64,000 nucleotides of DNA from Dechloromonas sp. (lineage in GTDB: Bacteria > Pseudomonadota > Gammaproteobacteria > Burkholderiales > Rhodocyclaceae). The notes beneath the pieces were generated by a model. The model had not been told where the DNA came from. It saw nothing but the letters and a program-made list of their open reading frames with translations, and made no database searches. The stretch spans positions 37,694 through 101,693 of the forward strand of contig JAQTXC010000003.1 of NCBI GenBank assembly GCA_028689015.1, read 5' to 3'. The position numbers and the translations under genes were made by a program. Numbering within the stretch: the stretch's first letter is position 1; each line of letters opens with the position of its first letter. Positions 8,774 to 17,668 of the stretch are shown here, piece after piece.

Positions 8774-10669
8774 ATGTTGAACAACATCAAGATCGGGCCA
8801 CGCCTGACAATGGGCTTTGCCATTGTGCTTATTCTGCTGGCACTCACCGCCGTCATCGGTGGAAACGCGCTGGGCAACCTGAACAACGAAGTCCAGAACC
8901 TGGTCAAGGACAAGTTCCCCAAGACCGTGCTGGCCACCGACCTCATTCGGGCCATCAACCAAATCGCCCAGATCAACCGGAATCTGCTGCTAATTTCCGA
9001 ACCGACGGAAGTCCAGAAACAGCTCAGCCGCCAGGAGGAACACCGCAAGAGCATCACCGAGATCATCGACAAGCTGGCCGCCACGATCACCTCGCCGGAA
9101 GGAAAAACCTTGCTGGCCCGGGTTCAGGACACGCGGACAGCCTACGTGGCGACCCTCGACAAGTTCCACGGCATGGTCAACCGTAACGAGCGCGATAATG
9201 CGGTCAAGTTGCTGTACGGCGATTTCCGTCCGGTCACCCAAAGCTACCTGAAGGCTATCGGCGAACTGAACGATTATCAGGATGACCTGATGCGAAAGGC
9301 GGGTGAGGAAGCCGAGGCTGCCTACAACAGCGCCCGCACCCTGCTGATCACCATCAGCCTGATCGCCATCGCCCTGGGCATTGTCATCGCCATCCTGATC
9401 ACGCGCAGCATTGTTCGCCCGGTGGGTGACGCCGTGCAAATCGCCGACAAGATTTCCGAAGGCGACCTCAGCGTCAAGATTGACACTTCCGCCAAGGACG
9501 AAGTCGGTATGGTGCTGAAGTCATTGGAACGTGCGGTCGCTGCCGTCAAGGCCATGAGTGCCGAGGCCGCCGGCTTGGCCCAGACAGCCGTCGACGGCAA
9601 GCTTTCCACCCGGGCCGACGTCACGAAATACCAAGGGGAATATCGCAAAATTATTGAAGGGGTCAACAGCATGCTTGATGCCGTCGTTGCCCCGATCCAG
9701 GACGTCCAGCGCGTCATGGGCGCCATGGAACAGGGCGACATGACCCAGACCATCCGCAAGCAATACCAGGGTGACTTTGCGGTACTGAAGGAGGCCATCA
9801 ACAACACCATCGGTAAGCTGTCGGAAACCATCGCCCAGATCATCACCGCCGCCGATGCGCTATCCAATGCCTCCGGCCAGGTCTCGGCCACGGCTCAGTC
9901 GTTGAGCCAGTCGTCGTCCGAACAGGCCGCCTCGGTTGAGGAAACGACCGCCTCGCTGGAGCAGATGACCGCCTCAGTCGCCCAGAACACCGAAAACGCC
10001 AAGGTCACCGACAACATGGCCTCCAAGGCGGCCAAGGAAGCTGGCGAAGGTGGCGAAGCCGTCGGCAAGACCGTCGATGCCATGCAGTCGATTGCCGACA
10101 AGATCGGCATCATCGACGACATCGCTTACCAGACCAACCTGCTGGCCCTCAATGCCGCCATCGAGGCCGCCCGGGCCGGTGAGCATGGCAAGGGCTTCGC
10201 CGTGGTCGCCGCCGAGGTCCGCAAGCTGGCCGAGCGGTCCCAGGTCGCAGCACAGGAAATTGGCAACCTGGCCGGTTCTTCCGTGAAAATGGCCGAGCGC
10301 GCCGGGCATCTGCTCGAGGAAATGGTGCCCTCCATCCAGAAAACCTCCGACTTGGTGCAGGAAATCGCCTCCGCCTCGCAAGAGCAATCGACGGGCGTGC
10401 TGCAGATCAACAACGCCATGGGCCAGTTGAACAAGGCGACCCAGCAAAATGCGTCGGCATCTGAAGAACTGGCTGCCACCGCAGAGGAACTCGGTGGCCA
10501 GGCCGGCCAGTTGCAGCAGCTGATGGGCTTCTTCTCGGTTGATTCAGGCACGATGGCGCGAAACTACAGTGCTGCGCCCCGGATGGCTTCGCCTAGCCGT
10601 CCAGCCCGCCAGACGAACAGCCGCGTCATCAACGCCGCGCTGGATGATTCTGACTTCGAGAAATTCTGA
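8774..10669 (+). CDS. Methyl-accepting chemotaxis protein with 4-helix-bundle sensor and repeated HAMP units
   Basis: 631 residues. An N-terminal membrane segment (about 11-31) is followed by a periplasmic four-helix-bundle (4HB_MCP type) domain, a second membrane segment near 190-212, a HAMP domain ([20 protein letters not shown]), one or two further HAMP-like units ([37 protein letters not shown]) and a full MCP hairpin ([20 protein letters not shown]). The end DFEKF fits the CheR-docking pentapeptide pattern with aromatics at positions 2 and 5. The ribosome site AGGAGGTAAAC is near-perfect, suggesting high expression. It is the main canonical receptor of this operon; ligand unknown. Confidence 0.95.
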   Translation: MLNNIKIGPRLTMGFAIVLILLALTAVIGGNALGNLNNEVQNLVKDKFPKTVLATDLIRAINQIAQINRNLLLISEPTEVQKQLSRQEEHRKSITEIIDKLAATITSPEGKTLLARVQDTRTAYVATLDKFHGMVNRNERDNAVKLLYGDFRPVTQSYLKAIGELNDYQDDLMRKAGEEAEAAYNSARTLLITISLIAIALGIVIAILITRSIVRPVGDAVQIADKISEGDLSVKIDTSAKDEVGMVLKSLERAVAAVKAMSAEAAGLAQTAVDGKLSTRADVTKYQGEYRKIIEGVNSMLDAVVAPIQDVQRVMGAMEQGDMTQTIRKQYQGDFAVLKEAINNTIGKLSETIAQIITAADALSNASGQVSATAQSLSQSSSEQAASVEETTASLEQMTASVAQNTENAKVTDNMASKAAKEAGEGGEAVGKTVDAMQSIADKIGIIDDIAYQTNLLALNAAIEAARAGEHGKGFAVVAAEVRKLAERSQVAAQEIGNLAGSSVKMAERAGHLLEEMVPSIQKTSDLVQEIASASQEQSTGVLQINNAMGQLNKATQQNASASEELAATAEELGGQAGQLQQLMGFFSVDSGTMARNYSAAPRMASPSRPARQTNSRVINAALDDSDFEKF

Positions 10670-10686
10670 TCCGGGAGGTCTGAATC

Positions 10687-11238
10687 ATGGGACAAGTGGT
10701 CCAGAGTGCCGGCAAGGCCGGCACAGCGGTCCAGTCTGCCGCGGTCGACAACGGACCGCAGCAATATCTGACCTTCACGCTGGGCGGCGAGATGTTTGCC
10801 GTCGCCATTCTCAACGTCAAGGAAATCATCGAGTTCGGCTCAGTCACCGAAATCCCGATGACGCCCGCCTTCATTCGCGGGGTCATCAACCTGCGTGGTG
10901 CCGTCGTCCCGGTCATCGATCTCTCCTGCCGCTTTGGCGGCAAGAGTACCGAAGTGGCGCGGCGCACCTGCATCGTGATCATTGAACTGGTCGAGGGTGA
11001 CCTGAAGCACGATATCGGGATCATGGTCGATGCTGTTTCCGAGGTACTGGAAATCTCGCCCGCCGAAATCGAACCCCCACCCAGCTTCGGTGCCAAGATC
11101 CGTACCGATTTCATTTCAGGCATGGGCAAGGTGAATGGCAAATTCGTCATCATTTTGTCAATCAACAAGGTGCTTTCCGTCGAGGAAATCGCCATCCTTT
11201 CCCAGATGGGCGAAACCGGCAGCACTGAAAGCGTCTGA
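10687..11238 (+). CDS. cheW: Chemotaxis adaptor CheW
   Basis: 183 residues. After a ~30-residue variable N-terminus the CheW fold is plain: QYLTFTLGGEMFAVAILNVKEIIEFG, IPMTPAFIRGVINLRGAVVPVIDL, and VSEVLEISPAEIEPPP. It bridges receptors and CheA in the array. Ribosome site GGGAGGTCTGAATC precedes ATG 10687, 17 bases after the MCP gene. A stable hairpin follows it before cheD. Confidence 0.96.
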   Translation: MGQVVQSAGKAGTAVQSAAVDNGPQQYLTFTLGGEMFAVAILNVKEIIEFGSVTEIPMTPAFIRGVINLRGAVVPVIDLSCRFGGKSTEVARRTCIVIIELVEGDLKHDIGIMVDAVSEVLEISPAEIEPPPSFGAKIRTDFISGMGKVNGKFVIILSINKVLSVEEIAILSQMGETGSTESV

Positions 11239-11244
11239 CACCGC

Positions 11245-11271
11245 CGGGCAGGCTTCATCACGGCCTGCCCG
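11245..11271 (+). terminator. Hairpin between cheW and cheD (weak terminator or attenuator)
   Basis: CGGGCAGGC at 11245-11253 pairs with GCCTGCCCG at 11263-11271, a 9-bp stem with a 9-base loop. Only GTTTC follows, so the T-tract is weak. It may partly reduce expression of cheD-cheR-cheB relative to the array genes. Confidence 0.45.
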
Positions 11272-11326
11272 TTTCTGGCCCCGGACAGAACAAGCAAGAG
11301 ACAATCATGGCGCATGAACGCCCAGC

Positions 11327-11932
11327 ATGACCGACTACGCAGCCCTGTCCACCCGCGATATCGAACGCCTCTCCCGCAGCATCAAACCAGGAGAATGGGC
11401 GGTCGAGCACGAAAGGCCAATCTCCACCCTCCTCGGCTCGTGCGTTGCTGTCTGTCTTTACGACAGCGCCCTCCCCCTGGCCGGCATGAATCACTTCATG
11501 CTCCCTCAGATGAAACGCGGGGCGCATGCGGACGTGGATGTGCTGCTGGCGGGTGACGCCTGCATGGAAGCATTGCTCAACGCCATGCTGCAACGCGGTG
11601 CCGCCAAGCACCGGATACGCGCCAAGGCATTTGGCGGCGGCGCGGTCATCGACACAACCGCCCCCGGCCACCTGCAAGTAGGCAAACGCAATGCCGACTT
11701 TGCCCATGAATGGCTGCACCGCGAGGGGATTCCCCTGACTGCTTCTGATTTTCTCGGCCCATGGTCACGCAAGATACTGCTGGTGCCGTCGAACGGTGAC
11801 GCCTATTGCAAGCGGGTCACCTCCAGTCTGATCAGCCAGGAATCGCTGCGCCGCGAGGAGTTGGCCTATGCCGAATCGCTGCTCAACAAGGCCGCAGCTC
11901 CGATGACCGCCAAGAAGATTGAATTGTTCTGA
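11327..11932 (+). CDS. cheD: Chemoreceptor glutamine deamidase CheD
   Basis: 201 residues. CheD deamidates receptor glutamines and in some bacteria binds a CheC-type phosphatase. The family signature is present: catalytic Cys in LLGSCVAVCLYD, His in GMNHFMLPQ, and the KAFGGGAVI loop. No cheC is seen nearby. The C-terminus is an extension ending KKIELF, the same last five residues as the short MCP of the operon. The stop overlaps the cheR start (TGATG). Confidence 0.95.
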   Translation: MTDYAALSTRDIERLSRSIKPGEWAVEHERPISTLLGSCVAVCLYDSALPLAGMNHFMLPQMKRGAHADVDVLLAGDACMEALLNAMLQRGAAKHRIRAKAFGGGAVIDTTAPGHLQVGKRNADFAHEWLHREGIPLTASDFLGPWSRKILLVPSNGDAYCKRVTSSLISQESLRREELAYAESLLNKAAAPMTAKKIELF

Positions 11933-12741
11933 TGACCGAATCTGCCATTACCGACCAGGAATTTGCCCTGTTCCAACGTCTGATCTACAAAATTGCCGGG
12001 ATCAGTCTGTCCGATGCCAAAAAAGTCCTGCTGGTCGGGCGTCTGCAAAAACGGCTACGCCACTACCAGATGGACACCTTTACCCAGTATTACCGGATGA
12101 TTTCCAGTGGCAATGACCCGGACGAGTTACAGACCATGGTCGACCTGCTGACGACCAATGAAACCTATTTTTTCCGCGAACCACAGCACTTTGCCTTCCT
12201 GCGTGACGAGATCCTGGCCAAACGGCGGAATCCTTCGAAATTTCGCGTCTGGAGTGCGGCCAGTTCAACCGGCGAAGAGGTCTATACGCTGGCCATGCTG
12301 CTGGCCGACCACAGCGAAACAGCTTGGGAAGTGCTTGGTTCCGACATCAGCACCCAGGTCCTGGCAAAAGCCCAGCGCGGGCATTACCCGCTGAGCCGCA
12401 ATGAAGGCATCCCGCCGGACATGCTGACGCGCTATTGCCTCAAAGGCGTACGCAGTCAGGCGGGCACGTTTCTCATTTCGCCCGCATTGCGCAAGCAGGT
12501 CAGCTTCCACCATCTCAACCTGACGCTGCCGATCACCGAAGATATTGGCAAGTTCGAGATCATTTTCCTGCGCAACGTCATGATTTATTTTGACATCGAC
12601 ACCAAGCGCAAGGTGATCGGCAATCTCCTGCCTCACCTGCTGCCCGGAGGTCACCTGATCATCGGCCACTCCGAAACCTTGAATGGCATCGAGAGCGGAC
12701 TAAGCCAAATTCGCCCGACCATTTACCGCAAAACGGCATGA
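11932..12741 (+). CDS. cheR: Chemotaxis protein methyltransferase CheR
   Basis: 269 residues. It methylates receptor glutamates with S-adenosylmethionine. The N-terminal helical domain ends in [21 protein letters not shown], followed by the SAM-binding segment [21 protein letters not shown] and the typical [10 protein letters not shown] motif. No TPR extension. ATG 11932 overlaps the cheD stop and the cheR stop overlaps the cheB start, indicating translational coupling. Confidence 0.96.
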   Translation: MTESAITDQEFALFQRLIYKIAGISLSDAKKVLLVGRLQKRLRHYQMDTFTQYYRMISSGNDPDELQTMVDLLTTNETYFFREPQHFAFLRDEILAKRRNPSKFRVWSAASSTGEEVYTLAMLLADHSETAWEVLGSDISTQVLAKAQRGHYPLSRNEGIPPDMLTRYCLKGVRSQAGTFLISPALRKQVSFHHLNLTLPITEDIGKFEIIFLRNVMIYFDIDTKRKVIGNLLPHLLPGGHLIIGHSETLNGIESGLSQIRPTIYRKTA

Positions 12742-13835
12742 GCAAGCCCATCAAGGTCATGATTGTTGATGACTCGGCGCTGGTCCGCCAGGTCGTTTCG
12801 CAAGCCCTGGCACGCGAACCCGGCATCGAGGTCATCGCCACGGCGGGTGACCCGGTGTTTGCCATCGGCAAGATGAAAGCGGACTGGCCGGATGTCCTGA
12901 TCGTTGATATCGAAATGCCGCGCATGGACGGCATTTCTTTCCTGCGCAAGATCATGAGTGAACGACCGACTCCGGTCATCATCTGCTCATCGCTCGCCGA
13001 AAGTGGCGCACAAGCCACCTTCGATGCCATGGCCGCGGGTGCCGTCAGCATCATCACCAAGCCCAAGGCCGGCCTGAAGAGTTTTCTCGAAGACGCCTCG
13101 AACGACATCGTCCAGGCCGTTCGGGCGGCCGCCCGGGCCAATCTACGCGCCCTACCCCGAGGCCAGGCAAGCGGGGTTGCGGTCAACGGCCTGAACCGGC
13201 CAAAACTGACGGCCGACGCCATGTTGTCCGCAACAGCGCCCAGCGCGATGGCCCGCACAACAGATCAACTAATTGCCATCGGCACCTCAACCGGCGGCAC
13301 CCAGGCGCTGGAAGCCGTACTCACCCGCCTCCCGTCCACCTGCCTGGGCATCGTCATCGTCCAGCACATGCCGGAAAAATTCACCGCCATGTTCGCCGAG
13401 CGGCTGAACAGCCTGTGCGCCATCGAGGTCCGCGAGGCGCGAAATGGCGACCGGGTGATGCCGGGCCGGGCATTGATCGCCCCCGGTGGCCGACACATGA
13501 TGCTCAAGCGCAGCGGCGCCCAATATCATGTTGAAGTAATCGATGGCCCGCTGGTCAATCGCCACAAGCCGTCGGTCGATGTCCTGTTCCGCTCGGTGGC
13601 CAAGTTTGCGGGCGCCAACGCCCTCGGCGTCATCATGACCGGCATGGGTGACGATGGTGCGCGCGGCCTGAAGGAAATGCACGACGCTGGCGCCAAAACC
13701 ATCGCGCAGGACGAGGCGACTTGCGTGGTCTTTGGCATGCCTATGGAAGCCATCAAGCAAGGGGGTGTCGACCAGGTACTGCCGATTGGCCAGATTCCCG
13801 ATGCCATGATCGCCTACACCCGAAAAGCCGGGTAA
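12738..13835 (+). CDS. cheB: Protein-glutamate methylesterase/deamidase CheB
   Basis: 365 residues. Receiver domain with D11-D12 and phospho-acceptor D57 ([12 protein letters not shown]), a linker, and a C-terminal esterase domain with the active-site Ser in [12 protein letters not shown], His in IVQHMPEKF and Asp in [10 protein letters not shown]. It removes methyl groups from receptors when phosphorylated by CheA. It starts by a 4-base overlap (ATGA) with cheR and ends the operon; its stop codon lies in the loop of a hairpin shared with the convergent terC-family gene. Confidence 0.96.
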   Translation: MSKPIKVMIVDDSALVRQVVSQALAREPGIEVIATAGDPVFAIGKMKADWPDVLIVDIEMPRMDGISFLRKIMSERPTPVIICSSLAESGAQATFDAMAAGAVSIITKPKAGLKSFLEDASNDIVQAVRAAARANLRALPRGQASGVAVNGLNRPKLTADAMLSATAPSAMARTTDQLIAIGTSTGGTQALEAVLTRLPSTCLGIVIVQHMPEKFTAMFAERLNSLCAIEVREARNGDRVMPGRALIAPGGRHMMLKRSGAQYHVEVIDGPLVNRHKPSVDVLFRSVAKFAGANALGVIMTGMGDDGARGLKEMHDAGAKTIAQDEATCVVFGMPMEAIKQGGVDQVLPIGQIPDAMIAYTRKAG

Positions 13836-13843
13836 TCCCGGCT
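13823..13843 (-). terminator. Terminator between convergent cheB and terC-family gene
   Basis: AGCCGGG (13826-13832) and CCCGGCT (13837-13843) form a 7-bp GC-rich stem with a 4-base loop holding the cheB stop. On the minus strand it is followed by TTTT, so it mainly serves the terC-family gene, though the stem may act both ways. Confidence 0.6.
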
Positions 13844-13847
13844 CTCG

Positions 13848-14612
13848 TCAAACGCCCTCGGTTTCTGCTTCCCGCGCATACGGCTCGCGCAAATCGACCG
13901 GCGCGATGGCTTTCTTGCGCATCCGGATATTGAGCATCTCGACGCCGACCGAGAAGGCCATCGCAAAGTAGATGTAGCCCTTGGGCACATGGTGGCCAAA
14001 GCCATCGGCAATCAGCACCACACCGACCACAACCAGGAAAGAGAGGGCCAGCATCTTGATGGTCGGGTGCTTGGAGACGAATTCACCGATAGGGCGGGCA
14101 AACAGCATCATCAGACCAACCGAAGCGACAACCGCTGCGATCATCACGCCCACCTGGCTGACCATACCCACCGCAGTGATGATCGAGTCCAGCGAAAAAA
14201 TCAGGTCAATCACCATGATCTGGGCAATCACGCCAGCAAAGCTGGAAGCCACTTTGTGTGATTCGCTACCTTCCTCGCCCTCCAGCAATTGGTGTACCTC
14301 GCCGGTACTTTTCCAGATCAGGAATAGGCCACCGCCGATCAGAATGATGTCGCGACCGGAAAAACCATAGTCGAACAAGGTCAGGACCGGCTCGGTCAGG
14401 CCGACAATCCACGACAGCACCAACAGCAGGCCGATGCGCATGAACATGGCGAGGAAGAGGCCGATACGCCGTGCCAGCTCGCGCTTTTCCGGCGGCAGCT
14501 TGTCCACCAGGATGGAAATGAAAATGATGTTGTCGATGCCCAGCACCAGCTCGAGCGCCGTCAGGGTGAAAAAGGCAATCCAGATTTCGGGCGAGAGCAG
14601 GAATTCGAACAT
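13848..14612 (-). CDS. TerC family integral membrane protein
   Basis: 254 residues with about seven hydrophobic segments. The N-terminal part LELVLGIDNIIFISILVDKLP is the TerC-family signature with a membrane-embedded acidic residue, and a second such stretch is DLIFSLDSIITAVGM. Homologues are linked to tellurite resistance and to metal (Mn) export or metalation of secreted proteins; the substrate here is not known. I start at ATG 14612; a TTG three codons upstream is less likely. It transcribes toward cheB. Confidence 0.9.
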   Translation of the reverse strand: MFEFLLSPEIWIAFFTLTALELVLGIDNIIFISILVDKLPPEKRELARRIGLFLAMFMRIGLLLVLSWIVGLTEPVLTLFDYGFSGRDIILIGGGLFLIWKSTGEVHQLLEGEEGSESHKVASSFAGVIAQIMVIDLIFSLDSIITAVGMVSQVGVMIAAVVASVGLMMLFARPIGEFVSKHPTIKMLALSFLVVVGVVLIADGFGHHVPKGYIYFAMAFSVGVEMLNIRMRKKAIAPVDLREPYAREAETEGV

Positions 14613-14733
14613 GGCAGACAATGGCAGTGGGCGAAAAGGCGGCTATTGTAGCGCCGGCCCCGCCGCCCCAAACTCTGGTTTGCCGGCAGCCTCGCTTCGA
14701 AAAACCGGAAGCATGCCGCCGGGTAACGCCCGC

Positions 14734-15804
14734 CTAATCGGCCAAGGCGGGGTAGTCGTTGTAACCCGCCCGACCGGGTGTGTAGAAAGTCGCCGGATCG
14801 GGCACATTCAATGACGCGGCGCGCTGGAGTCGTGCCGGCAAGTCGGGGTTGGCCAGAAAGGCCGTCCCGAAAGCCACAGCATCCAGTTGCCCGGCGGCCA
14901 GCGCGGCCGCCGCCTCGTCGGCGCCATAGCCCATATTGCCGATCAACACCCCACGGTAATGCTGGCGCACAGGGCTCACCACATCGCCGTGTTGCTGGCC
15001 AAAGAAGTCGGCCCGCATCAGGTGCAGGTAAGCCAGGTTAAAGTCGTTCAAACGCTCGGCCAGCCAGCGCGCCAGACCGAGCGGATCACGATCGATCATG
15101 CTATTGAAACTATTGAGCGGGGAAATGCGCAGGCCGACACGGTCGCTGCCATACACCTGGCAGACGGCAGCCAGCACGTCCAGCAACAGGCGGGCACGGT
15201 TTTCCAGTGGACCGCCGTAAGGGCCGGAACGCTGATTGCTGCCATCGCGCAGGAACTGGTCGAGCAGGTAACCGTTGGCGCCATGCACTTCGACCCCGTC
15301 AAAACCGGCCAAGCGGGCGTTGCGCGCCGCCTGCGCAAACCCTTCAACGATGGCCGGCAACTCGTCGTCACGCAAGGGCCGCGGTACGGTATAGGGCTGT
15401 TTGCCTTGAGGGGTATGGACTTCATCGTTGGTGATGGCCAGGGCGCTGGCCCCAACGGCTTCGCGACCGTCGTTGAGCAGCGGATGACAAGCCCGCCCAC
15501 CATGCCAAATCTGCAGGAAAATCCGCCCGCCAGCGGCGTGGACCGCGTCCGTCGTCTGCCGCCAACCCTCAATCTGCGCCAGGTTGTAAATCCCCGGCTC
15601 GTGCCAAAAGGCCGAGGTATCGGCCATCGCCATGGTCGCCTCGGCAATCAGCAGACCCGCACTGGCGCGCTGGGCGTAATGCTCGGCCATCAGCGCCCCC
15701 GGCACATGCCCGGCTTCGGCCCGGCAACGGGTCAGCGGCGCCATCAGGATGCGATTGGGTAAGGTCAGTGACCCCAGTTGCAAGGGTGAAAACAGGGTGG
15801 TCAT
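14734..15804 (-). CDS. Old Yellow Enzyme family alkene reductase (NemA-like)
   Basis: 356 residues, a single FMN-binding TIM barrel. Signatures: PLTRCRAEAGHVPG near the N-terminus, IWHGGRACHP in the active-site region, and FDGVEVHGANGYLLDQFLRDG with RSGPYGG after it. Members reduce activated C=C bonds (N-ethylmaleimide, nitro-olefins) with NAD(P)H and help clear electrophiles. Start ATG 15804 has an AAGGA ribosome site; the frame also opens two codons earlier at TTG. A 20-base inverted repeat sits 36 bases upstream (15841-15860). The gene follows gpmI on the same strand. Confidence 0.93.
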   Translation of the reverse strand: MTTLFSPLQLGSLTLPNRILMAPLTRCRAEAGHVPGALMAEHYAQRASAGLLIAEATMAMADTSAFWHEPGIYNLAQIEGWRQTTDAVHAAGGRIFLQIWHGGRACHPLLNDGREAVGASALAITNDEVHTPQGKQPYTVPRPLRDDELPAIVEGFAQAARNARLAGFDGVEVHGANGYLLDQFLRDGSNQRSGPYGGPLENRARLLLDVLAAVCQVYGSDRVGLRISPLNSFNSMIDRDPLGLARWLAERLNDFNLAYLHLMRADFFGQQHGDVVSPVRQHYRGVLIGNMGYGADEAAAALAAGQLDAVAFGTAFLANPDLPARLQRAASLNVPDPATFYTPGRAGYNDYPALAD

Positions 15805-15840
15805 GAACAAGATTCCTTTTTGAAAAACCCATGTCGGGCA

Positions 15841-15860
15841 GGGTTGACCGTGATCAACCC
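15841..15860. repeat. Inverted repeat upstream of the Old Yellow Enzyme gene
   Basis: GGGTTGA (15841-15847) and TCAACCC (15854-15860) flank CCGTGA. It lies between the gpmI stop and the reductase start. It could be a repressor operator or one copy of a small dispersed palindrome, since related cores occur at 44748 and 62517. Confidence 0.45.
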
Positions 15861-15867
15861 CGGTCGT

Positions 15868-17508
15868 TCAACGACGACTCAGCAGGCTGTCATCCCAGGC
15901 GGGGTGCTTGTCGTATCCCAACAAATTGGCAACAGTCGCGGCAATATTCGACAAACCGGCCTGCGCCGTCTGGGTCAGGCCAAGGTGACCGCCGCTGGCG
16001 TAATCGGCCAGGATCAGCGGCACCGGATTCAGCGTGTGTGCCGTTTTTGCCCGGTACGAACCATCCGCATTCTGCGCCGGCTGCTTGGTCTTTTTATCAA
16101 GCTCGAACATTTCGTCGGCATTGCCGTGATCGGCGGTGATCAGGGCCACCCCGCCGGCCGCTTCAACCGCCCGCAAAAGTCGCCCCAGGGCGAGGTCGAC
16201 CGCTTCCACCGCCATCGTCGCAGCGCGGAAGTTGCCGGTATGACCCACCATGTCGCCATTGGCAAAATTGCAGCGCAACAGCGGGTACTGGCCGGAAGCA
16301 ATGGCCGCAATCATGGCGTCGGCGATTTCGGCGGCTTTCATCCACGGCCGCTGCTCGAAGGGCACGACATCGCTCGGCACTTCCTGCCAGGTTTCACCCT
16401 CGAAGCGGCCGGAGCGGTTGCCATTCCAGAAATAGGTGACGTGGCCGAATTTCTGCGTTTCGGAACAGGCAAACTGGGCCAACCCGAGCTTGCTGAACCA
16501 CTCACCCGAGGTGTCCTTGATGGCGGGCGGCGCCACCAGAAAGCGCTTGGGCAATTGCAGGTCACCGTCGTATTGCAACATACCGGCGTAGGTTACCTGC
16601 GGATAACGCTGGCGGTCGAACGGGGTGAATTCGGCCTCGACAAAGGCGCGGGTAATTTCGATCGCCCGGTCGCCACGGAAATTAAAAAAGACCACGGCAT
16701 CGCCGTCTTCGATGGTGCCAATGGGCTGCCCGGCATCGGCAATGACGAACTCCGGCAAATCCTGGTCGATGGTGCCCGGATTGAGCGCCCGCAGGCCGTT
16801 GACCGCGGCAGTGGCATTGGCGAACTGTGGCCCCTGCCCGAGCACATGGGTCTTCCAGCCTTTTTCGACCATCGACCAATTGGCATCGTAACGATCCATG
16901 GTGATGTACTGGCGACCACCGCCCGAGGCAATACGGGCATCGAAGCCATCGGTGGATAGTTCGGACAGGAAGGCCTCGAACGGCACGACATAGTCGAGCG
17001 CACTGGTTTCCGGGACGTCGCGACCATCCAGCAAGGCGTGGATACGTACCGTCGGCACCCCCTCGGCCTTGGCACGAACAACCATCGCCTGCAGGTGGTC
17101 AAGGTGGCTATGGACATTGCCGTCCGAAAACAGCCCGAGGAAATGCAGCACCCCCCGACCGGCCTTGGCGGCGGCGACCACCTGTTGCCAGGCCTCGCCC
17201 TGCCAGATCCCGCCATCCGCAATGGCGTTGGCGACCAGCGCCGCGCCCTGGCTATACACCTGACCAGCGCCGATGGCATTGTGCCCGACCTCGGAATTCC
17301 CCATGTCGTCATCGGACGGCATGCCAACTGCCGTGCCGTGCGCCCGCAAGCGGATGTTCGGACAGGTCGCGAACAGGCGATCAAGATGGGGTTTGCGGGC
17401 GGCAGCAATGGCGCTGCCCACCTCGGTGTTCGGCAGGCCGTAGCCATCCATGACAACGACAACAATCGGCCCGGAAACCGGCGAAAAGGCAGCGTTTTTT
17501 TGCAACAT
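15868..17508 (-). CDS. gpmI: 2,3-bisphosphoglycerate-independent phosphoglycerate mutase
   Basis: 546 residues, the usual size for the Mn-dependent enzyme that interconverts 3- and 2-phosphoglycerate in glycolysis. Alkaline-phosphatase-fold motifs: VVMDGYG at the N-terminus, catalytic Ser in MGNSEVGHNAIGAG, HALLDGRDVPETSA, FRGDRAIEITRAF, and metal ligands in ITADHGNADEM. I chose ATG 17508 because AGGA lies 7 bases upstream; ATG 17514 is too close to the same site. It is divergent from the nine-gene signalling operon. Confidence 0.96.
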   Translation of the reverse strand: MLQKNAAFSPVSGPIVVVVMDGYGLPNTEVGSAIAAARKPHLDRLFATCPNIRLRAHGTAVGMPSDDDMGNSEVGHNAIGAGQVYSQGAALVANAIADGGIWQGEAWQQVVAAAKAGRGVLHFLGLFSDGNVHSHLDHLQAMVVRAKAEGVPTVRIHALLDGRDVPETSALDYVVPFEAFLSELSTDGFDARIASGGGRQYITMDRYDANWSMVEKGWKTHVLGQGPQFANATAAVNGLRALNPGTIDQDLPEFVIADAGQPIGTIEDGDAVVFFNFRGDRAIEITRAFVEAEFTPFDRQRYPQVTYAGMLQYDGDLQLPKRFLVAPPAIKDTSGEWFSKLGLAQFACSETQKFGHVTYFWNGNRSGRFEGETWQEVPSDVVPFEQRPWMKAAEIADAMIAAIASGQYPLLRCNFANGDMVGHTGNFRAATMAVEAVDLALGRLLRAVEAAGGVALITADHGNADEMFELDKKTKQPAQNADGSYRAKTAHTLNPVPLILADYASGGHLGLTQTAQAGLSNIAATVANLLGYDKHPAWDDSLLSRR

Positions 17509-17668
17509 GCTCATTCCTGCAGGAAAAATAGACAAGATGCGGCGGCAATGACGCATCGCGTAGACTGCCCGCCAAACCAAAGCCGCATTTTACCCTCGTC
17601 AACTTGCTGTTATCCCGTCAACCAGCCAAACTTGCCCAGAGACCTTGAAAGCCGAGAGAAAACGCTGG